Positions 38,179-47,623 of a stretch of DNA of 64,000 bases are shown here, in pieces; the stretch's first letter is position 1; every line of letters begins with the position of its first letter. The stretch comes from Halovivax ruber XH-70 (lineage in GTDB: Archaea > Halobacteriota > Halobacteria > Halobacteriales > Natrialbaceae). Below the pieces are notes generated by a model. That model had not been told where the DNA came from. It ran no database searches and was given only the letters and a program-made list of their open reading frames with translations. The translations under genes and the position numbers were made by a program. The stretch covers positions 1,736,001 to 1,800,000 of the forward strand of contig NC_019964.1 in assembly GCF_000328525.1 (NCBI RefSeq), given 5' to 3'.

Positions 38179-38612
38179 TCCTCGTCCTCCTCGGACTCGT
38201 CCGTGTCGGTTTCGGCAGCGTCGGTCTCGCCGTCTTCGACGTCGTCGGACTCGTCGCTTTCAGTGTCGTCGGACTCGGCGTCCTCGGCCTCGTCACCTTC
38301 AGCGTCGTCGCCCTCAGCGTCGGGAGTTTCGTCGTCAGCCGACTCGTCTTCGGTGACGGGTTCGGCCTCGGATTCCGAGGTATCAGCATCCTCCTCGACT
38401 GACTCCTCGGAAGCGGAATCAGGTGTCGACTCCTTGCCCCGACGGCCCTCTTCGGTCCACTCCAGATCGCGCGGTTCGCGACCGAGACGGTAGTTCTTCT
38501 CCGCCTTGGAGTCGACGAAGTGGAGCACGGTCCCGTCGGTCCGGACGTACATGATGCCCGTCCCGGGTTCGATCTCCTCTCCCGTGTAGTCACACGTGCG
38601 TTTCTCGACCAT
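38175..38612 (-). CDS. rpl24e: Ribosomal protein eL24 with long acidic tail
   Basis: Zinc-binding large-subunit ribosomal protein. The first 55 residues are a normal eL24: [40 protein letters not shown] and LEWTEEGR. They are followed by about 85 residues made almost only of D, E, S, T, A and G. Total length is 145 residues against about 60-70 usual in archaea. The usual first Cys pair is reduced to one Cys. It starts at the ATG at 38612, two bases after eS28 ends, and overlaps ndk by four bases. Confidence 0.93.
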   Translation of the reverse strand: MVEKRTCDYTGEEIEPGTGIMYVRTDGTVLHFVDSKAEKNYRLGREPRDLEWTEEGRRGKESTPDSASEESVEEDADTSESEAEPVTEDESADDETPDAEGDDAEGDEAEDAESDDTESDESDDVEDGETDAAETDTDESEEDEE

Positions 38613-38614
38613 CG

Positions 38615-38839
38615 TTACTGTCCTCCGATCGAATCGGCCTCGCGGGCGGTCTCGCGCAGCTGGAGGACGTCCCCCTCGCGGACCGGCCCGAGGCAATTGC
38701 GAGTGATGATGCGACCCTGATTCTCGCCCTCCTGGATCCGACACTTGACCTGCATGGCTTCACCGTGCATGCCGGTCTTGCCGACGATCTCGATAACTTC
38801 GGCGGGCGTGGAGCCGCTTTCATCCTCTTCAGCGCTCAT
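38615..38839 (-). CDS. rps28e: Ribosomal protein eS28
   Basis: Small-subunit protein of 74 residues. The core [39 protein letters not shown] and the C-terminal ETAREAD match eS28. It sits between eL8 and eL24, 11 bases and 2 bases away, in the conserved archaeal order. Confidence 0.96.
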   Translation of the reverse strand: MSAEEDESGSTPAEVIEIVGKTGMHGEAMQVKCRIQEGENQGRIITRNCLGPVREGDVLQLRETAREADSIGGQ

Positions 38840-38850
38840 CCTCTCTCACC

Positions 38851-39213
38851 TCACTCGAGGTCCTCGATCTTGCCAGCGATGTCCTCGACATCGTCGTCGG
38901 CATCGCCGGTGTCGACGATTGCCGCGGCAGCGGAGCCGACTTCGAGGCCGGCGGCGTGGCCGACGTCGTCCTGGGTCTCGACGAAGACGACCGGAATACC
39001 CTTCTCGTCGGCGAGTTCCGGGAGGTGCATGACGATCTCCTCGGGGCTGACGTCTTCGGCGACGAAAACGAGGTCGGCGTTGCCGCGCTCGATCGCTTTG
39101 GTGGTTTCGTTCGTTCCTTTCTTTACGCGTCCTGTGTCTCGGGCAACCTCGAGGGCCTCTAAGGCATCCTCTTGAAGGTCGACCGGGACGTCGATCGTGA
39201 CGTAGACTGACAT
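38851..39213 (-). CDS. rpl7ae: Ribosomal protein eL8 / L7Ae
   Basis: RNA-binding protein of 120 residues that recognises kink-turns in 23S rRNA, box C/D and H/ACA guide RNAs and RNase P RNA. Landmarks are [40 protein letters not shown] and [20 protein letters not shown]. The start is the ATG at 39213. It is the first gene of a four-gene operon; a TATA-like TTTTATGG lies about 165 bases upstream, giving a leader near 140 nucleotides. Confidence 0.96.
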   Translation of the reverse strand: MSVYVTIDVPVDLQEDALEALEVARDTGRVKKGTNETTKAIERGNADLVFVAEDVSPEEIVMHLPELADEKGIPVVFVETQDDVGHAAGLEVGSAAAAIVDTGDADDDVEDIAGKIEDLE

Positions 39214-39528
39214 TGGTTGTTCACCTCTCCTACGCGCGGGCTCGCACTCCCCTGCCGTCGGGGCGCGTGGTGTCCCCGTGCCAGACCGAGTCGATCCCGA
39301 CTCCGGCGGAGTTCCTGTGCGGCTAGGAGCATCATCAACCCCGCGTAGGGTGTACTGCTCAGTAACGGTGCCCCCCATAAAAGCGTGTTCAAACATTCTT
39401 CGGGGTGACACGGATGCGCACGTCAGAAAGATACCCGACGGCGCGACGATTGCCGAACCGGACAGACCGGGAGACCCGGACAGACCGGAAGCGGTGGAAT
39501 TACCGTCGGGCGGGCGCAATCGCGTGGT
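39214..39528. other. Divergent intergenic region, L7Ae leader and promoter
   Basis: 315 bases between the eL8 operon and tmcA. On the minus strand the TATA-like CTTTTATG (39376-39383) is the only good promoter for eL8, which predicts a leader of about 140 bases. That leader has a box-C-like TGATGA at 39332-39337 and a GC-rich stretch near 39250. No small gene is visible. The region just before tmcA shows no clear TATA box. Confidence 0.5.
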
Positions 39529-41850
39529 ATGAACTCGGTGGCGCTCGCGGCGGACCTCGTGGCGGAAGCGGCGACCGTCGACGAGCGTCGCCTCCTCGTT
39601 CTCGCAGGCGACAGGGAGGTCGGCTACAGCCACCTCGAAGGGATCCTCGACACTCTCGACGTCCCGATCAGCCAGACCACGCTCGTCGGTCCCGACGATC
39701 GGCTTCGCTGTGAGCACCTGACCCAGTCGACGGCAGGCCGGCTCCTGGGAACGACCAGGGACGTCGTCGCCGTCGACGCACATCGGGCGTGCCGACCGAA
39801 CGCACTCGGACGCGTCGTCGGCGCGGTCGACGGTGGTGGACTCGTGATCTTGCTCACACCCTCGCTCGAGACGTGGCCCGATCGCCGAGACGCGTTCGAC
39901 GAGACGCTCGCGTCGCCACCGTACACCGTCGACGACGTCACCGGTCACTTCCGGAGACGGCTCGTCGAGACTCTCGAGACACATCCCGGAATCGGGATCG
40001 TCGACGTCGACGACGACCGCGTCATCCGAAGCGGGCGGACCGATCCAGCCCCTCAGCTGGCGTCGCAGTCGGATGAGCAGGGCGTTCCAGCCGACGCTGT
40101 CTTCCCCGATGAGGCGTTCGAGGCCTGTCTGACCGCCGACCAACGAGATACCGTCGCGGCCTTCGAGCCGTTCCTCGCGACGCCCAACCAGCAAACCGCG
40201 GTCGTCGTCGAGGCGGACCGTGGTCGCGGAAAGTCCAGTGCGGCGGGACTGGCAGCCGGTGCGCTCGCGGCGGCAGGGCTAGACGTCGCCGTTACCGCAC
40301 CGTCGCCGGACGGTTGTCTCGAAGTGTTCGCCCGCGCTCGCGAACTCGCCGCCGATCTCGACTCGATTTCAGAGTCGGAAGACCCCCAGGAGGACGATCG
40401 TATCCATTCCACCATCACGACTGCTTCCGGGGGGCGAGTCCGGTTCGCGACCGCGACCGAGGTCGACTCGTGGATCGACGAACCCGATGTCGTCATCGTC
40501 GACGAAGCGGCCGCACTGCCCGTCTCGATACTCGAGACGACGCTCGCTGCGGAGCGAGTCGCCTACGCGACGACCGTCCACGGCTACGAGGGGACCGGTC
40601 GCGGATTCGACGTCAGGTTCCGCGATCGACTCGACGAGGGGGTCCACGACGTGCTCACGCGGTCGCTCGTCGAGCCGATTCGCTACGCTGCCGGCGATCC
40701 GATCGAGACGTGGGCCTTTCGCGTCCTCGCGCTGGACGCCCGGCCACCGGTCGAACCGCTGATCGCCGACGCGACCGTCTCGAACGTCAGCTACGAACAC
40801 CCGGATCCCGCGGCGCTCGTCGCCGACGAACACCGCCTTCGAGAGACGTTCGGATTGCTCGTGCTCGCCCACTACCGGACCGAGCCGACCGACCTGGCCC
40901 GATTGCTCGATGCGCCGAACGTGACCGTCCGAACCCTGGAGCGAGACGGGCACGTCGTCGCCGTCGCGCTGCTCGCCCGCGAAGGGGGACTCGACGCGGA
41001 CTGGCGCGCCGACATGTACGAGGGGGTGCGCATCCGCGGGAACATGATTCCCGACGTACTGACGAGCCAGCTCAGGGACGAATCGGCTGGCGCCCCGGTG
41101 GGCTACCGTGTGATTCGGATCGCGACACACCACGCCGTTCGGTCATGCGGCCTCGGCTCGCACCTGCTCTCGAAGATTCGGGAGGAAGTTGGGTCCGAAG
41201 CGGACTGGCTGGGTTCCGGATTCGGTGCGACGCCCGAACTCCTGCGATTCTGGCACCGAAACGGGTACGAGACGATCCACGCGTCGACGACGCGAAACGA
41301 CCGCAGCGGTGAGTACTCCGCGATCGTCGTCCATCCGACGAGCGAACGTGGTGAAGCCCTCCGTGATCGCCACACGACCTGGTTCGCCCGCCGCCTTCCT
41401 GCGGTACTCGCCGACGCACTCGAGGACCTCGCGGTCGATACCGCCCGGGCGCTGCTGCGATCGATACCGGCAGCGGCCGTACCCGCACTCCCACGGGACC
41501 CCCACAGCTGGCGCGTCGTCGCCGGGGCCGCCTACGGACCCGGCCTGTTCGACGTCGATCCCGGTCCGTTCCGGCCGCTGATCGTCCGCGCGATAATCGA
41601 ACAACCAGCGCTGCCCGGAGACGGGCTATCGACTCGCGAGGAGCGATTGCTCGTCCGTCGGGGCCTCCAGGCACGAGCCTGGTCGTCGGTGGCCGACGAA
41701 CTCGGCTACCACTCGACGGGCCAGTGTATGCGATCGTTCGGTGACGCCCTCACACCACTCGTCGATCACTACGGGACGGACGCCCGATCGGTCGGCGACG
41801 ACGCCGCCGAAACGGTTCGTGCGCTCCGAACGCGATTCGACGGCGAATAG
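39529..41850 (+). CDS. tmcA: tRNA(Met) cytidine acetyltransferase
   Basis: Makes N4-acetylcytidine in RNA, using acetyl-CoA and ATP. It has 773 residues. Order: an N-terminal DUF1726-like region, RNA-helicase/ATPase core with Walker [10 protein letters not shown] (229-237) and DEAA Walker B in [19 protein letters not shown] domain with [18 protein letters not shown], then a C-terminal tRNA-binding part. All match the archaeal TmcA/Kre33 type. In halophiles and thermophiles this modification occurs widely in rRNA and mRNA as well. It is monocistronic and divergent from the eL8 operon. Confidence 0.94.
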   Translation: MNSVALAADLVAEAATVDERRLLVLAGDREVGYSHLEGILDTLDVPISQTTLVGPDDRLRCEHLTQSTAGRLLGTTRDVVAVDAHRACRPNALGRVVGAVDGGGLVILLTPSLETWPDRRDAFDETLASPPYTVDDVTGHFRRRLVETLETHPGIGIVDVDDDRVIRSGRTDPAPQLASQSDEQGVPADAVFPDEAFEACLTADQRDTVAAFEPFLATPNQQTAVVVEADRGRGKSSAAGLAAGALAAAGLDVAVTAPSPDGCLEVFARARELAADLDSISESEDPQEDDRIHSTITTASGGRVRFATATEVDSWIDEPDVVIVDEAAALPVSILETTLAAERVAYATTVHGYEGTGRGFDVRFRDRLDEGVHDVLTRSLVEPIRYAAGDPIETWAFRVLALDARPPVEPLIADATVSNVSYEHPDPAALVADEHRLRETFGLLVLAHYRTEPTDLARLLDAPNVTVRTLERDGHVVAVALLAREGGLDADWRADMYEGVRIRGNMIPDVLTSQLRDESAGAPVGYRVIRIATHHAVRSCGLGSHLLSKIREEVGSEADWLGSGFGATPELLRFWHRNGYETIHASTTRNDRSGEYSAIVVHPTSERGEALRDRHTTWFARRLPAVLADALEDLAVDTARALLRSIPAAAVPALPRDPHSWRVVAGAAYGPGLFDVDPGPFRPLIVRAIIEQPALPGDGLSTREERLLVRRGLQARAWSSVADELGYHSTGQCMRSFGDALTPLVDHYGTDARSVGDDAAETVRALRTRFDGE

Positions 41851-41857
41851 GCGTCCG

Positions 41858-42643
41858 TCAGGAGAGCAGTCGTCGGGCGATCGACTCCGGGAGCAGCCAG
41901 AACAGCAGCGCGATCAGTCGCCATCGGCGGGTGACGTAGGCGTGCGTTCGACGAGATTCGATCGCGCGATGAATCTGTGCGGCGGCCGTCTCCGGCGAGC
42001 ACACCCAGAACAGCTCCTCCCCCAGCGCCATGTCGGTGTCCACGAATCCGGGCTCGATGGTCGTGATAGTGACGTCGGCCGCGTTAGCAGCCTGTCGGTG
42101 ACGAAGCCCCTCCAGGTACCGGCTGACGAACGCTTTCGAAGCGTTGTACGCCGGCGCATCGGGACTACCGAACCCGGCCGCGACCGACGAGATGCCGACG
42201 AGGTGCCCGTCGATGGGCGCGTCCGGGGTCGGTCGTCGGTCGGTCGATGCAGACTCGGACGTGGCCTCGATACCGGCGCGTTCGAAGTACTCGATCGCGG
42301 CCGTCGCGAGGGCCGTAAAGCCGGTAACGTTCACGTCGATCGTCTCCCGTTCCGTCTCCCAGGAGAGGTCACGATTGATCGAACCGGCACCGGCCGAGAG
42401 CACGACGAGTTCGACCCGGTCCATCGCCGCCGTAAGTTCGAAAAACGCCTCGCGAGCGGCGTCGGGTTCCGTGACGTCCATCGTCGCGACGGCCGCCTTC
42501 GTTGGGAGCGCTTCGCCGATCTCGACCATGCGATCGGTCCGGCGAGCGGCGAGCCCGATTTCGTACCCGTCCGACGCGAGACGGCGAGCGAGTGCCTCGC
42601 CGATCCCCGACGACGCACCGACGATGATCGCCCCACGTGTCAT
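41858..42643 (-). CDS. Short-chain dehydrogenase/reductase
   Basis: SDR enzyme of 261 residues. Glycine-rich NAD(P) motif GASSGIGEALARRLASDG at the N-terminus, NAG-like VLSAGAG, catalytic Ser in LVGISSVAAGFG, and the YxxxK motif in APAYNASKAFVSRYL are all present. EPGFVDTDM follows. The C-terminus ends with a hydrophobic, basic helix (RRWRLIALLFWLLPESIARR), which suggests attachment to the membrane. The substrate is unknown. It is convergent with tmcA, 7 bases apart. Confidence 0.92.
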   Translation of the reverse strand: MTRGAIIVGASSGIGEALARRLASDGYEIGLAARRTDRMVEIGEALPTKAAVATMDVTEPDAAREAFFELTAAMDRVELVVLSAGAGSINRDLSWETERETIDVNVTGFTALATAAIEYFERAGIEATSESASTDRRPTPDAPIDGHLVGISSVAAGFGSPDAPAYNASKAFVSRYLEGLRHRQAANAADVTITTIEPGFVDTDMALGEELFWVCSPETAAAQIHRAIESRRTHAYVTRRWRLIALLFWLLPESIARRLLS

Positions 42644-42787
42644 GGCGAGTCGTTCCGGGTCCACGGCCAAAGCTGGTTTGGCTACCTGTATCGAGGGCCG
42701 CACGCCACTGCTCGGGGCCATAACCGACCTCACGCCAGAATCAGTCCGACCGAAACCTCTGACTGTGACGGCCACGTACGCTTGCGC

Positions 42788-42952
42788 ATGGACTGTGCCG
42801 AAGACGACTGCGATCGGCCCGCAGTCGTCGAGCTTCACGTGCCGTGGGCAGAGAACCGCCTCGTCTGTGCGGCCCACGCGCGTGTGCTCGGCCGTCAGGA
42901 TGGCGTCGTCGCCGATCCGAAGCCGGACGCCGACGACGAATTACTCGGCTGA
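42788..42952 (+). CDS. Small cysteine/histidine protein, possible zinc finger
   Basis: 54-residue protein MDCAEDDCDRPAVVELHVPW then CAAHARVLGRQ, followed by an acidic tail. Cys3, Cys8, Cys27 and His30 are spaced like a small zinc site (Cx4C-x18-CxxH). Composition and codon use are haloarchaeal. It lies between the SDR gene (divergent) and gltX (convergent). No described family is recognised, and its short length leaves some doubt. Confidence 0.6.
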   Translation: MDCAEDDCDRPAVVELHVPWAENRLVCAAHARVLGRQDGVVADPKPDADDELLG

Positions 42953-42979
42953 GCGTCGAAAACCGCAGAGATGCGTGCC

Positions 42980-44698
42980 CTACGGGTGAGAAAAGTACGC
43001 GACCGTCTCCTCGTCGTCGTGGCGGTCGATTCGAGCGAACCCGACGCGGACGAACTGGACGGTGTCGTCGGGATCGAGTGCGGCGACACCCGGTTCCGCG
43101 TGACCGAAGACGTCCCCGCCCATCGTCCGGAGCTGGAGCGAGACGTTCTCGTCGGCCGGAGCCCAGTGGATCACGTCGACGTCTCCCTCGCGAACCACGT
43201 CGATCGATTCATCCGTATACTGGAGTGTATCACGGGTGTACTGGAAACAGCCGAGCCCTTTCAGCCAGACGCTGGCTTCGCGATCCGGCACGTCCGCGGG
43301 TTCGACGAGGACGGCGTCACCGACGGGGATCGCCCGGTCGCCGCGGTCCTCGTGATCGGGGTGCAGCGGCGGATTCGCCTCCGCAGGTGGGCTCCCGCCG
43401 AGTGGGATTTCGGTGCCGTCGCGGACGAAGAAGTAGCGGTCACTCCCGTCGTCGATGAGTTCCCGGTTGTTCGCGTAGATGGTGCTCATCGCGAGGTCGA
43501 CATTCGACGTCGACGTGCCGAGGCCGATCATCGCGTCGGTGATCGCGTCGCCGCGGATGCCCCGCCGTCGCAGACTCGCGAGCGTGGGTGCCCGCGGGTC
43601 GTCCCAGCCGTCTAAGTCGCCGGCGTCGATCAGCTCCTTGATCGAGGAGGTACTCATCGGGACGTCGTAGGCGTCTAACTGGACGTGGCCCCAGTGGACG
43701 ACCTCGGGATACTCCCAGTCGAAGTAGTCGTAGACGAAGCGTTGTTTCTTCGCGGAGTCCTGCAGATCGATCCCGCGGATGATGTGGGTAACGCCGACCA
43801 GCTGGTCGTCGATACCGGACTGGAAGTCGAGCATCGGCCAGCAGCGATACTCGCTGGCCACGTCGCGTGGATGGGGCGTGTCGATCATCCGGAACGCGAC
43901 GAAATCGCGCAGCGCCGGGTTCTTGTGGTCGATGTCGGTCTTGACCCGCAAGACCATCTCACCGCTGTCGTACTCGCCCGCGACCATCGCCTCGAACTCC
44001 TCCTGGACGGTTGCGACGTCCTTCTCGCGGTGGGGACAGGCCTCGCCGTCGTTTTTGAGGTCGCTGAACGTCTCGCCGGAACACGAACAGGTGTACGCGC
44101 CGCCCAGCTCGATCAGCTCACGGGCGTGCTCGTAGTAGGTTTCGACCCGGTCGCTGGCGCGGTAGACGGCGTCGGGCTCGAATCCGAGGTACTCGACATC
44201 GTCGAGAATATCGTCGTAGGCGTCGAGGTCCGGACGCTTCGTCTCCGGATCGGTGTCGTCGAACCTGACACAGAACCAGCCATCGTAGCGTTCGCGGTAG
44301 GTCCCGATCACCGCCGGCATGCGAGCGTGGCCCACGTGCCACGGCCCGTTCGGATTCGGCGCACAGCGCATCCGGACCTCCTCGACGCCCTCGGCGTTCG
44401 GGAGGGCCGGCAGGTCCCACTCGTCTTCTTCGTCCTCGGCTTCGATCTCGGCCAGTTCGTCGGGTGCCAGCTCCGCAATGCGGTCGCGGCGCGCCTCGTG
44501 GGACAGCGCGTTCACCTCACTGACGATCGGCCCGGCGACGCCTGGAATCTCGCCCCCGTGGGGCCGAAAGTCCGGGTTCTCGCCCATGAGCGGGCCCATG
44601 ATGGCGCCTACGTCCGCGTCGCTCTCGTGCTTAACGGCGTTCAAGAGCGCGTGTTTCTCGACCTCGCGTTCGACGCGCTCGCGTACCTCGTCGTCCAT
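42980..44698 (-). CDS. gltX: Glutamyl-tRNA synthetase
   Basis: Charges tRNA with glutamate; in haloarchaea it also loads tRNA-Gln for later transamidation. It has 572 residues, the archaeal type with an N-terminal helical extension. Class I signatures: CAPNPNGPWHVGHARM (HIGH region) and PMSTSSIKELI (KMSKS-like). A zinc-ribbon insertion (YTCSCSGETF then CPHREKD) is visible. The beta-barrel anticodon-binding region forms the C-terminus. It lies downstream of the prenyl synthase, with a 155-base gap, in the conserved mvk-ipk-rnj-idsA-gltX order. Confidence 0.95.
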   Translation of the reverse strand: MDDEVRERVEREVEKHALLNAVKHESDADVGAIMGPLMGENPDFRPHGGEIPGVAGPIVSEVNALSHEARRDRIAELAPDELAEIEAEDEEDEWDLPALPNAEGVEEVRMRCAPNPNGPWHVGHARMPAVIGTYRERYDGWFCVRFDDTDPETKRPDLDAYDDILDDVEYLGFEPDAVYRASDRVETYYEHARELIELGGAYTCSCSGETFSDLKNDGEACPHREKDVATVQEEFEAMVAGEYDSGEMVLRVKTDIDHKNPALRDFVAFRMIDTPHPRDVASEYRCWPMLDFQSGIDDQLVGVTHIIRGIDLQDSAKKQRFVYDYFDWEYPEVVHWGHVQLDAYDVPMSTSSIKELIDAGDLDGWDDPRAPTLASLRRRGIRGDAITDAMIGLGTSTSNVDLAMSTIYANNRELIDDGSDRYFFVRDGTEIPLGGSPPAEANPPLHPDHEDRGDRAIPVGDAVLVEPADVPDREASVWLKGLGCFQYTRDTLQYTDESIDVVREGDVDVIHWAPADENVSLQLRTMGGDVFGHAEPGVAALDPDDTVQFVRVGFARIDRHDDEETVAYFSHP

Positions 44699-44853
44699 TA
44701 CCGGGTGCTTCTCGGGGCTCCGTCAAAACAACCGCGGATCCGATCGCGAGCGGTCGCTGCACACGGGGACATCGCCAGTTACGTGACTCGCTCGAAGCAA
44801 CAGTACGAGAAACCGCCACTGGCGTCTGACCGGTTCCCGTCGCCCGTGGCGGG

Positions 44854-45906
44854 TCAGTAGCCGCGTTCGACGAGGTAATCCGCGATGTCCTCTAAGAGAT
44901 CGTGGGCCTCGTTCTCCGGGAGGACGTTCAGTCGATCGGTCCCGTTCGAGACGAGTTCGCGGGCTTTCGATCGAGCGTACTCGATACTGCCCGCGTCTTC
45001 GAGCGTGGCGACGGCGTCGTCGATCTCTGCCTCGGTGACGGCGTCGACGTCGTCGGTGTCGACGAGCGAGTCGACGTCGACGCCCTGTCCGCGAGCGTGA
45101 ACCGTGATCAGGGTCTGTTTGTTCTCGACGAGATCGCTCCCGCGCTGTTTGCCGAGCGTCTCGCTCGGGACCGTCAGATCGAGGACGTCGTCGTGGATCT
45201 GGAACCCGCGCCCGATGTCGAGGCCGTAGCCGTAGAGCGCGTCGACAGTCTCCTCGTCCGCTCCGAGGAGGACGGCGGGCAGCGCGGCCGATGCCGCGTA
45301 GAGGACGGCGGTTTTCTGTTCGACCATCCCCAGATACTCGTCGGTCGTGACTTCGTCACGCTCTTCGAACTGGACGTCGAGCGACTGTCCCTCACAGATC
45401 TGTGTACAGGTGTTCGCGAGAACGTCGAGCGCACGGACCATCCGATCCGTCTCGGCGCCCGTATCGAGCATGATCTCGAACGCCTTCGAGTACAGCGTAT
45501 CGCCCGCCAGAATCGCCGTCTCAACGTCGTACTCGCGATGGACGGCCGGGACGCCGCGTCGGAGATCGTCGTCGTCCATGATGTCGTCGTGAATCAACGT
45601 GAACGACTGGATCACTTCGACGCTGACGGCTGCCGCCAGCATGTCGACCGGGTCCGAGTCGTCGAGCGGCTCGAACGACCGATACGACTGCGAGAGTGGC
45701 TCCACGTCGGTCAGCGCTTCTGCTGTCGCGAGCAGTACCGACGGTCGGAGCCGCTTGCCACCCGCGTCGAGCAGGTAGCGCGACGCTTCGTAGAGCCGTT
45801 CCGGTCGGCGAACCGGGAGTTCCTCGGGAATCGCCTCGTTGACCAGTTCGCGACGCTTCCGGACCGCTTCGAGCACCGTCTGTTCGCGTGCCTCAGGGCT
45901 CGTCAT
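44854..45906 (-). CDS. idsA: Geranylgeranyl/farnesyl diphosphate synthase
   Basis: Prenyl transferase that condenses IPP units into the C20 (or C25) chains of archaeal lipids. It has 350 residues. The first aspartate-rich motif is HDDIMDDDDLRRG and the second is IHDDVLDLT; YLLDAGGKRLRP and EGQSLDVQFE are also characteristic. It follows RNase J by one base, so it is co-transcribed. Chain length cannot be read reliably by eye. It works downstream of mevalonate kinase and isopentenyl phosphate kinase in the same region. Confidence 0.94.
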   Translation of the reverse strand: MTSPEAREQTVLEAVRKRRELVNEAIPEELPVRRPERLYEASRYLLDAGGKRLRPSVLLATAEALTDVEPLSQSYRSFEPLDDSDPVDMLAAAVSVEVIQSFTLIHDDIMDDDDLRRGVPAVHREYDVETAILAGDTLYSKAFEIMLDTGAETDRMVRALDVLANTCTQICEGQSLDVQFEERDEVTTDEYLGMVEQKTAVLYAASAALPAVLLGADEETVDALYGYGLDIGRGFQIHDDVLDLTVPSETLGKQRGSDLVENKQTLITVHARGQGVDVDSLVDTDDVDAVTEAEIDDAVATLEDAGSIEYARSKARELVSNGTDRLNVLPENEAHDLLEDIADYLVERGY

Positions 45907-45907
45907 C

Positions 45908-47260
45908 TCACTCGACCAGTTGGATCAGGTTGCCGTTCGATGTGACGTGAAGGTCCCGACCGAGTTTGTATCCTTCACTCTTGCAGAGGTCGACGTAACT
46001 GGAGAAGCCTTTCATGTCCTGGTGAGCCGGGATGACGTGCTGGGGCTGGAGCGCCTGCAGCATCTCGTAGTGGCCCTCCTGGTTGAGGTGCCCGGAAACG
46101 TGGATGTCGGAGTAGATGCGCGCACCCTGCATGCCGAGCAGTTTCTCGGCCTGGTAGCGCTGACCCTCGTTCGTCGGTTCCGGAATCACGCGGGCGGAGA
46201 AGACGACCTTGTCGCCGTCGTCCAGTTCGTACGGCGTCTCACCGCGGGCCATCCGGGTGAGCATCGCACGTGGCTCGCCCTGGTGGCCGGTGACGACCGG
46301 GAGGAAGTTCTCCTTGCCTTCGTTCATGATCCGTTTGAACGTTCGATCGACCGACTTGCGGTGGCCGAACATCCCGAGATCGTCGGGGAAGTCGACGAAG
46401 TCGAGTCGTTCGGCGGTGCCCGAGTACTTCTCCATCGAGCGGCCCAGCAAGACCGGCTGGCGGCCGATATCCTTGGCGAACTCCACGAGCGAAGTGACGC
46501 GGGAGATGTGGCTCGAAAACGTCGTCGCGACGATGCCGCCGTCGTAGTCCTCGAGACTGTAGATGACGTCTTTCAGGTGGCGCCGCGCGACCGATTCACT
46601 CGGTGTGCGACCCTGCTTGCCCGCGTTCGTACAGTCCTCGATGTAACAGAGGACGCCCTCGCCTTCGCGACCGATCTCGCGGAACCGCTCCATGTCGATC
46701 GGATCGCCGATGACCGGTGTGTGGTCCATCCGTTTGTCCAGTCCGTAGACGACGGCTCCCTCGGGGGTGTGCAAGACCGGGTTGATGGCGTCGATGATCG
46801 AGTGCGTGACGTTGACGAACTCGAGTTCGACCTGACCGGTGTCGCCGATCGACATCGTCTCGCCGGGATCCATCTTGATCAGGTCGTTCTCGACGCCGAA
46901 CTTCTGTTCGCTCTCGATCTGCTGTTTGACCAGTTCGATGGTAAACGGCGTGGCGACGACCGGTGCGTTGTACCGATGCGCCAGCTTCGAGATCGCGCCG
47001 ATGTGGTCCAGGTGGCCGTGGGTCGGAACGATCGCCTGGACGTCGCCCTCGAGGTCGGACATGACCCGGTCGTCCGGAATCGCGCCCATGTCGATCAGAT
47101 CGAGACTGTGCATGCGCTCGGTCTCGACGTTGTCGTGGATCAGAACCTGCGAGAGGTTCAGTCCCATGTCGAAGATGACGACGTCGTTACCAGCGCGGAC
47201 GGCAGTCATCTGCCGGCCGACTTCCTCGTAACCGCCGATCGTTGCAATTTCAATTTCCAT
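45908..47260 (-). CDS. rnj: Ribonuclease J (beta-CASP metallo-RNase)
   Basis: 5'-3' exoribonuclease of the beta-CASP family that matures and degrades RNA. It has 450 residues, the archaeal length. [11 protein letters not shown] gives the zinc motif HxHx[28 protein letters not shown] and the C-terminal [11 protein letters not shown] and HVIPAHQD provide the remaining ligands and the beta-CASP motifs. The start at 47260 ([18 protein letters not shown]) is the family start. The leader is unusually long (see 47261-47623). Confidence 0.95.
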   Translation of the reverse strand: MEIEIATIGGYEEVGRQMTAVRAGNDVVIFDMGLNLSQVLIHDNVETERMHSLDLIDMGAIPDDRVMSDLEGDVQAIVPTHGHLDHIGAISKLAHRYNAPVVATPFTIELVKQQIESEQKFGVENDLIKMDPGETMSIGDTGQVELEFVNVTHSIIDAINPVLHTPEGAVVYGLDKRMDHTPVIGDPIDMERFREIGREGEGVLCYIEDCTNAGKQGRTPSESVARRHLKDVIYSLEDYDGGIVATTFSSHISRVTSLVEFAKDIGRQPVLLGRSMEKYSGTAERLDFVDFPDDLGMFGHRKSVDRTFKRIMNEGKENFLPVVTGHQGEPRAMLTRMARGETPYELDDGDKVVFSARVIPEPTNEGQRYQAEKLLGMQGARIYSDIHVSGHLNQEGHYEMLQALQPQHVIPAHQDMKGFSSYVDLCKSEGYKLGRDLHVTSNGNLIQLVE

Positions 47261-47623
47261 TGGTAGACACCGAGCGCCTCGTTGATGGGCGCTCGTGGTA
47301 ACGGTCCGCGGACTCCCGGTTCCTACGGCCTCGACGTGACTGCGCGTCGGCCATCCCGCTATGCGATCGAATCGGTGGCTCCGGCCGACCCGACCTCGAT
47401 CGCACTTGCCCGCGGGTCTCGCTACCCCGACATACACACCCATCCCGTATAAAGACCGCGGGTCGATCCGTCGGCTTCACGCCGACCAGACGGCCCATGG
47501 CCTGCCTCTAGCAGGTAAACCGACAACCGGTTACAGTCAGTGCCAGCCGTCTATCGCGACCGTGACCAGTCACTGCCGACGATTGACACAATGGTTAAGT
47601 AGTAAGTATTGGTAACAACATTC
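47261..47623. promoter_or_regulatory. RNase J promoter and long leader with hairpin
   Basis: The only good minus-strand TATA box is CTTTATACG at 47451-47459, so the RNase J mRNA should begin near 47428 with a leader of about 168 bases. A perfect 7-pair hairpin, GAGCGCC (47294-47288) with GGCGCTC (47278-47272), lies about 12 bases before the start codon. On the plus strand TTAAGTAGTAAGTATT (47595-47610) precedes the hydrolase gene and probably contains its promoter. There is no gene in this region. Confidence 0.55.

Noticed and set aside
43685-44860. 391-codon frame antisense to gltX
   Set aside because: GC-rich codon bias of gltX keeps the opposite strand open; the product shows no family motif, whereas gltX is complete.
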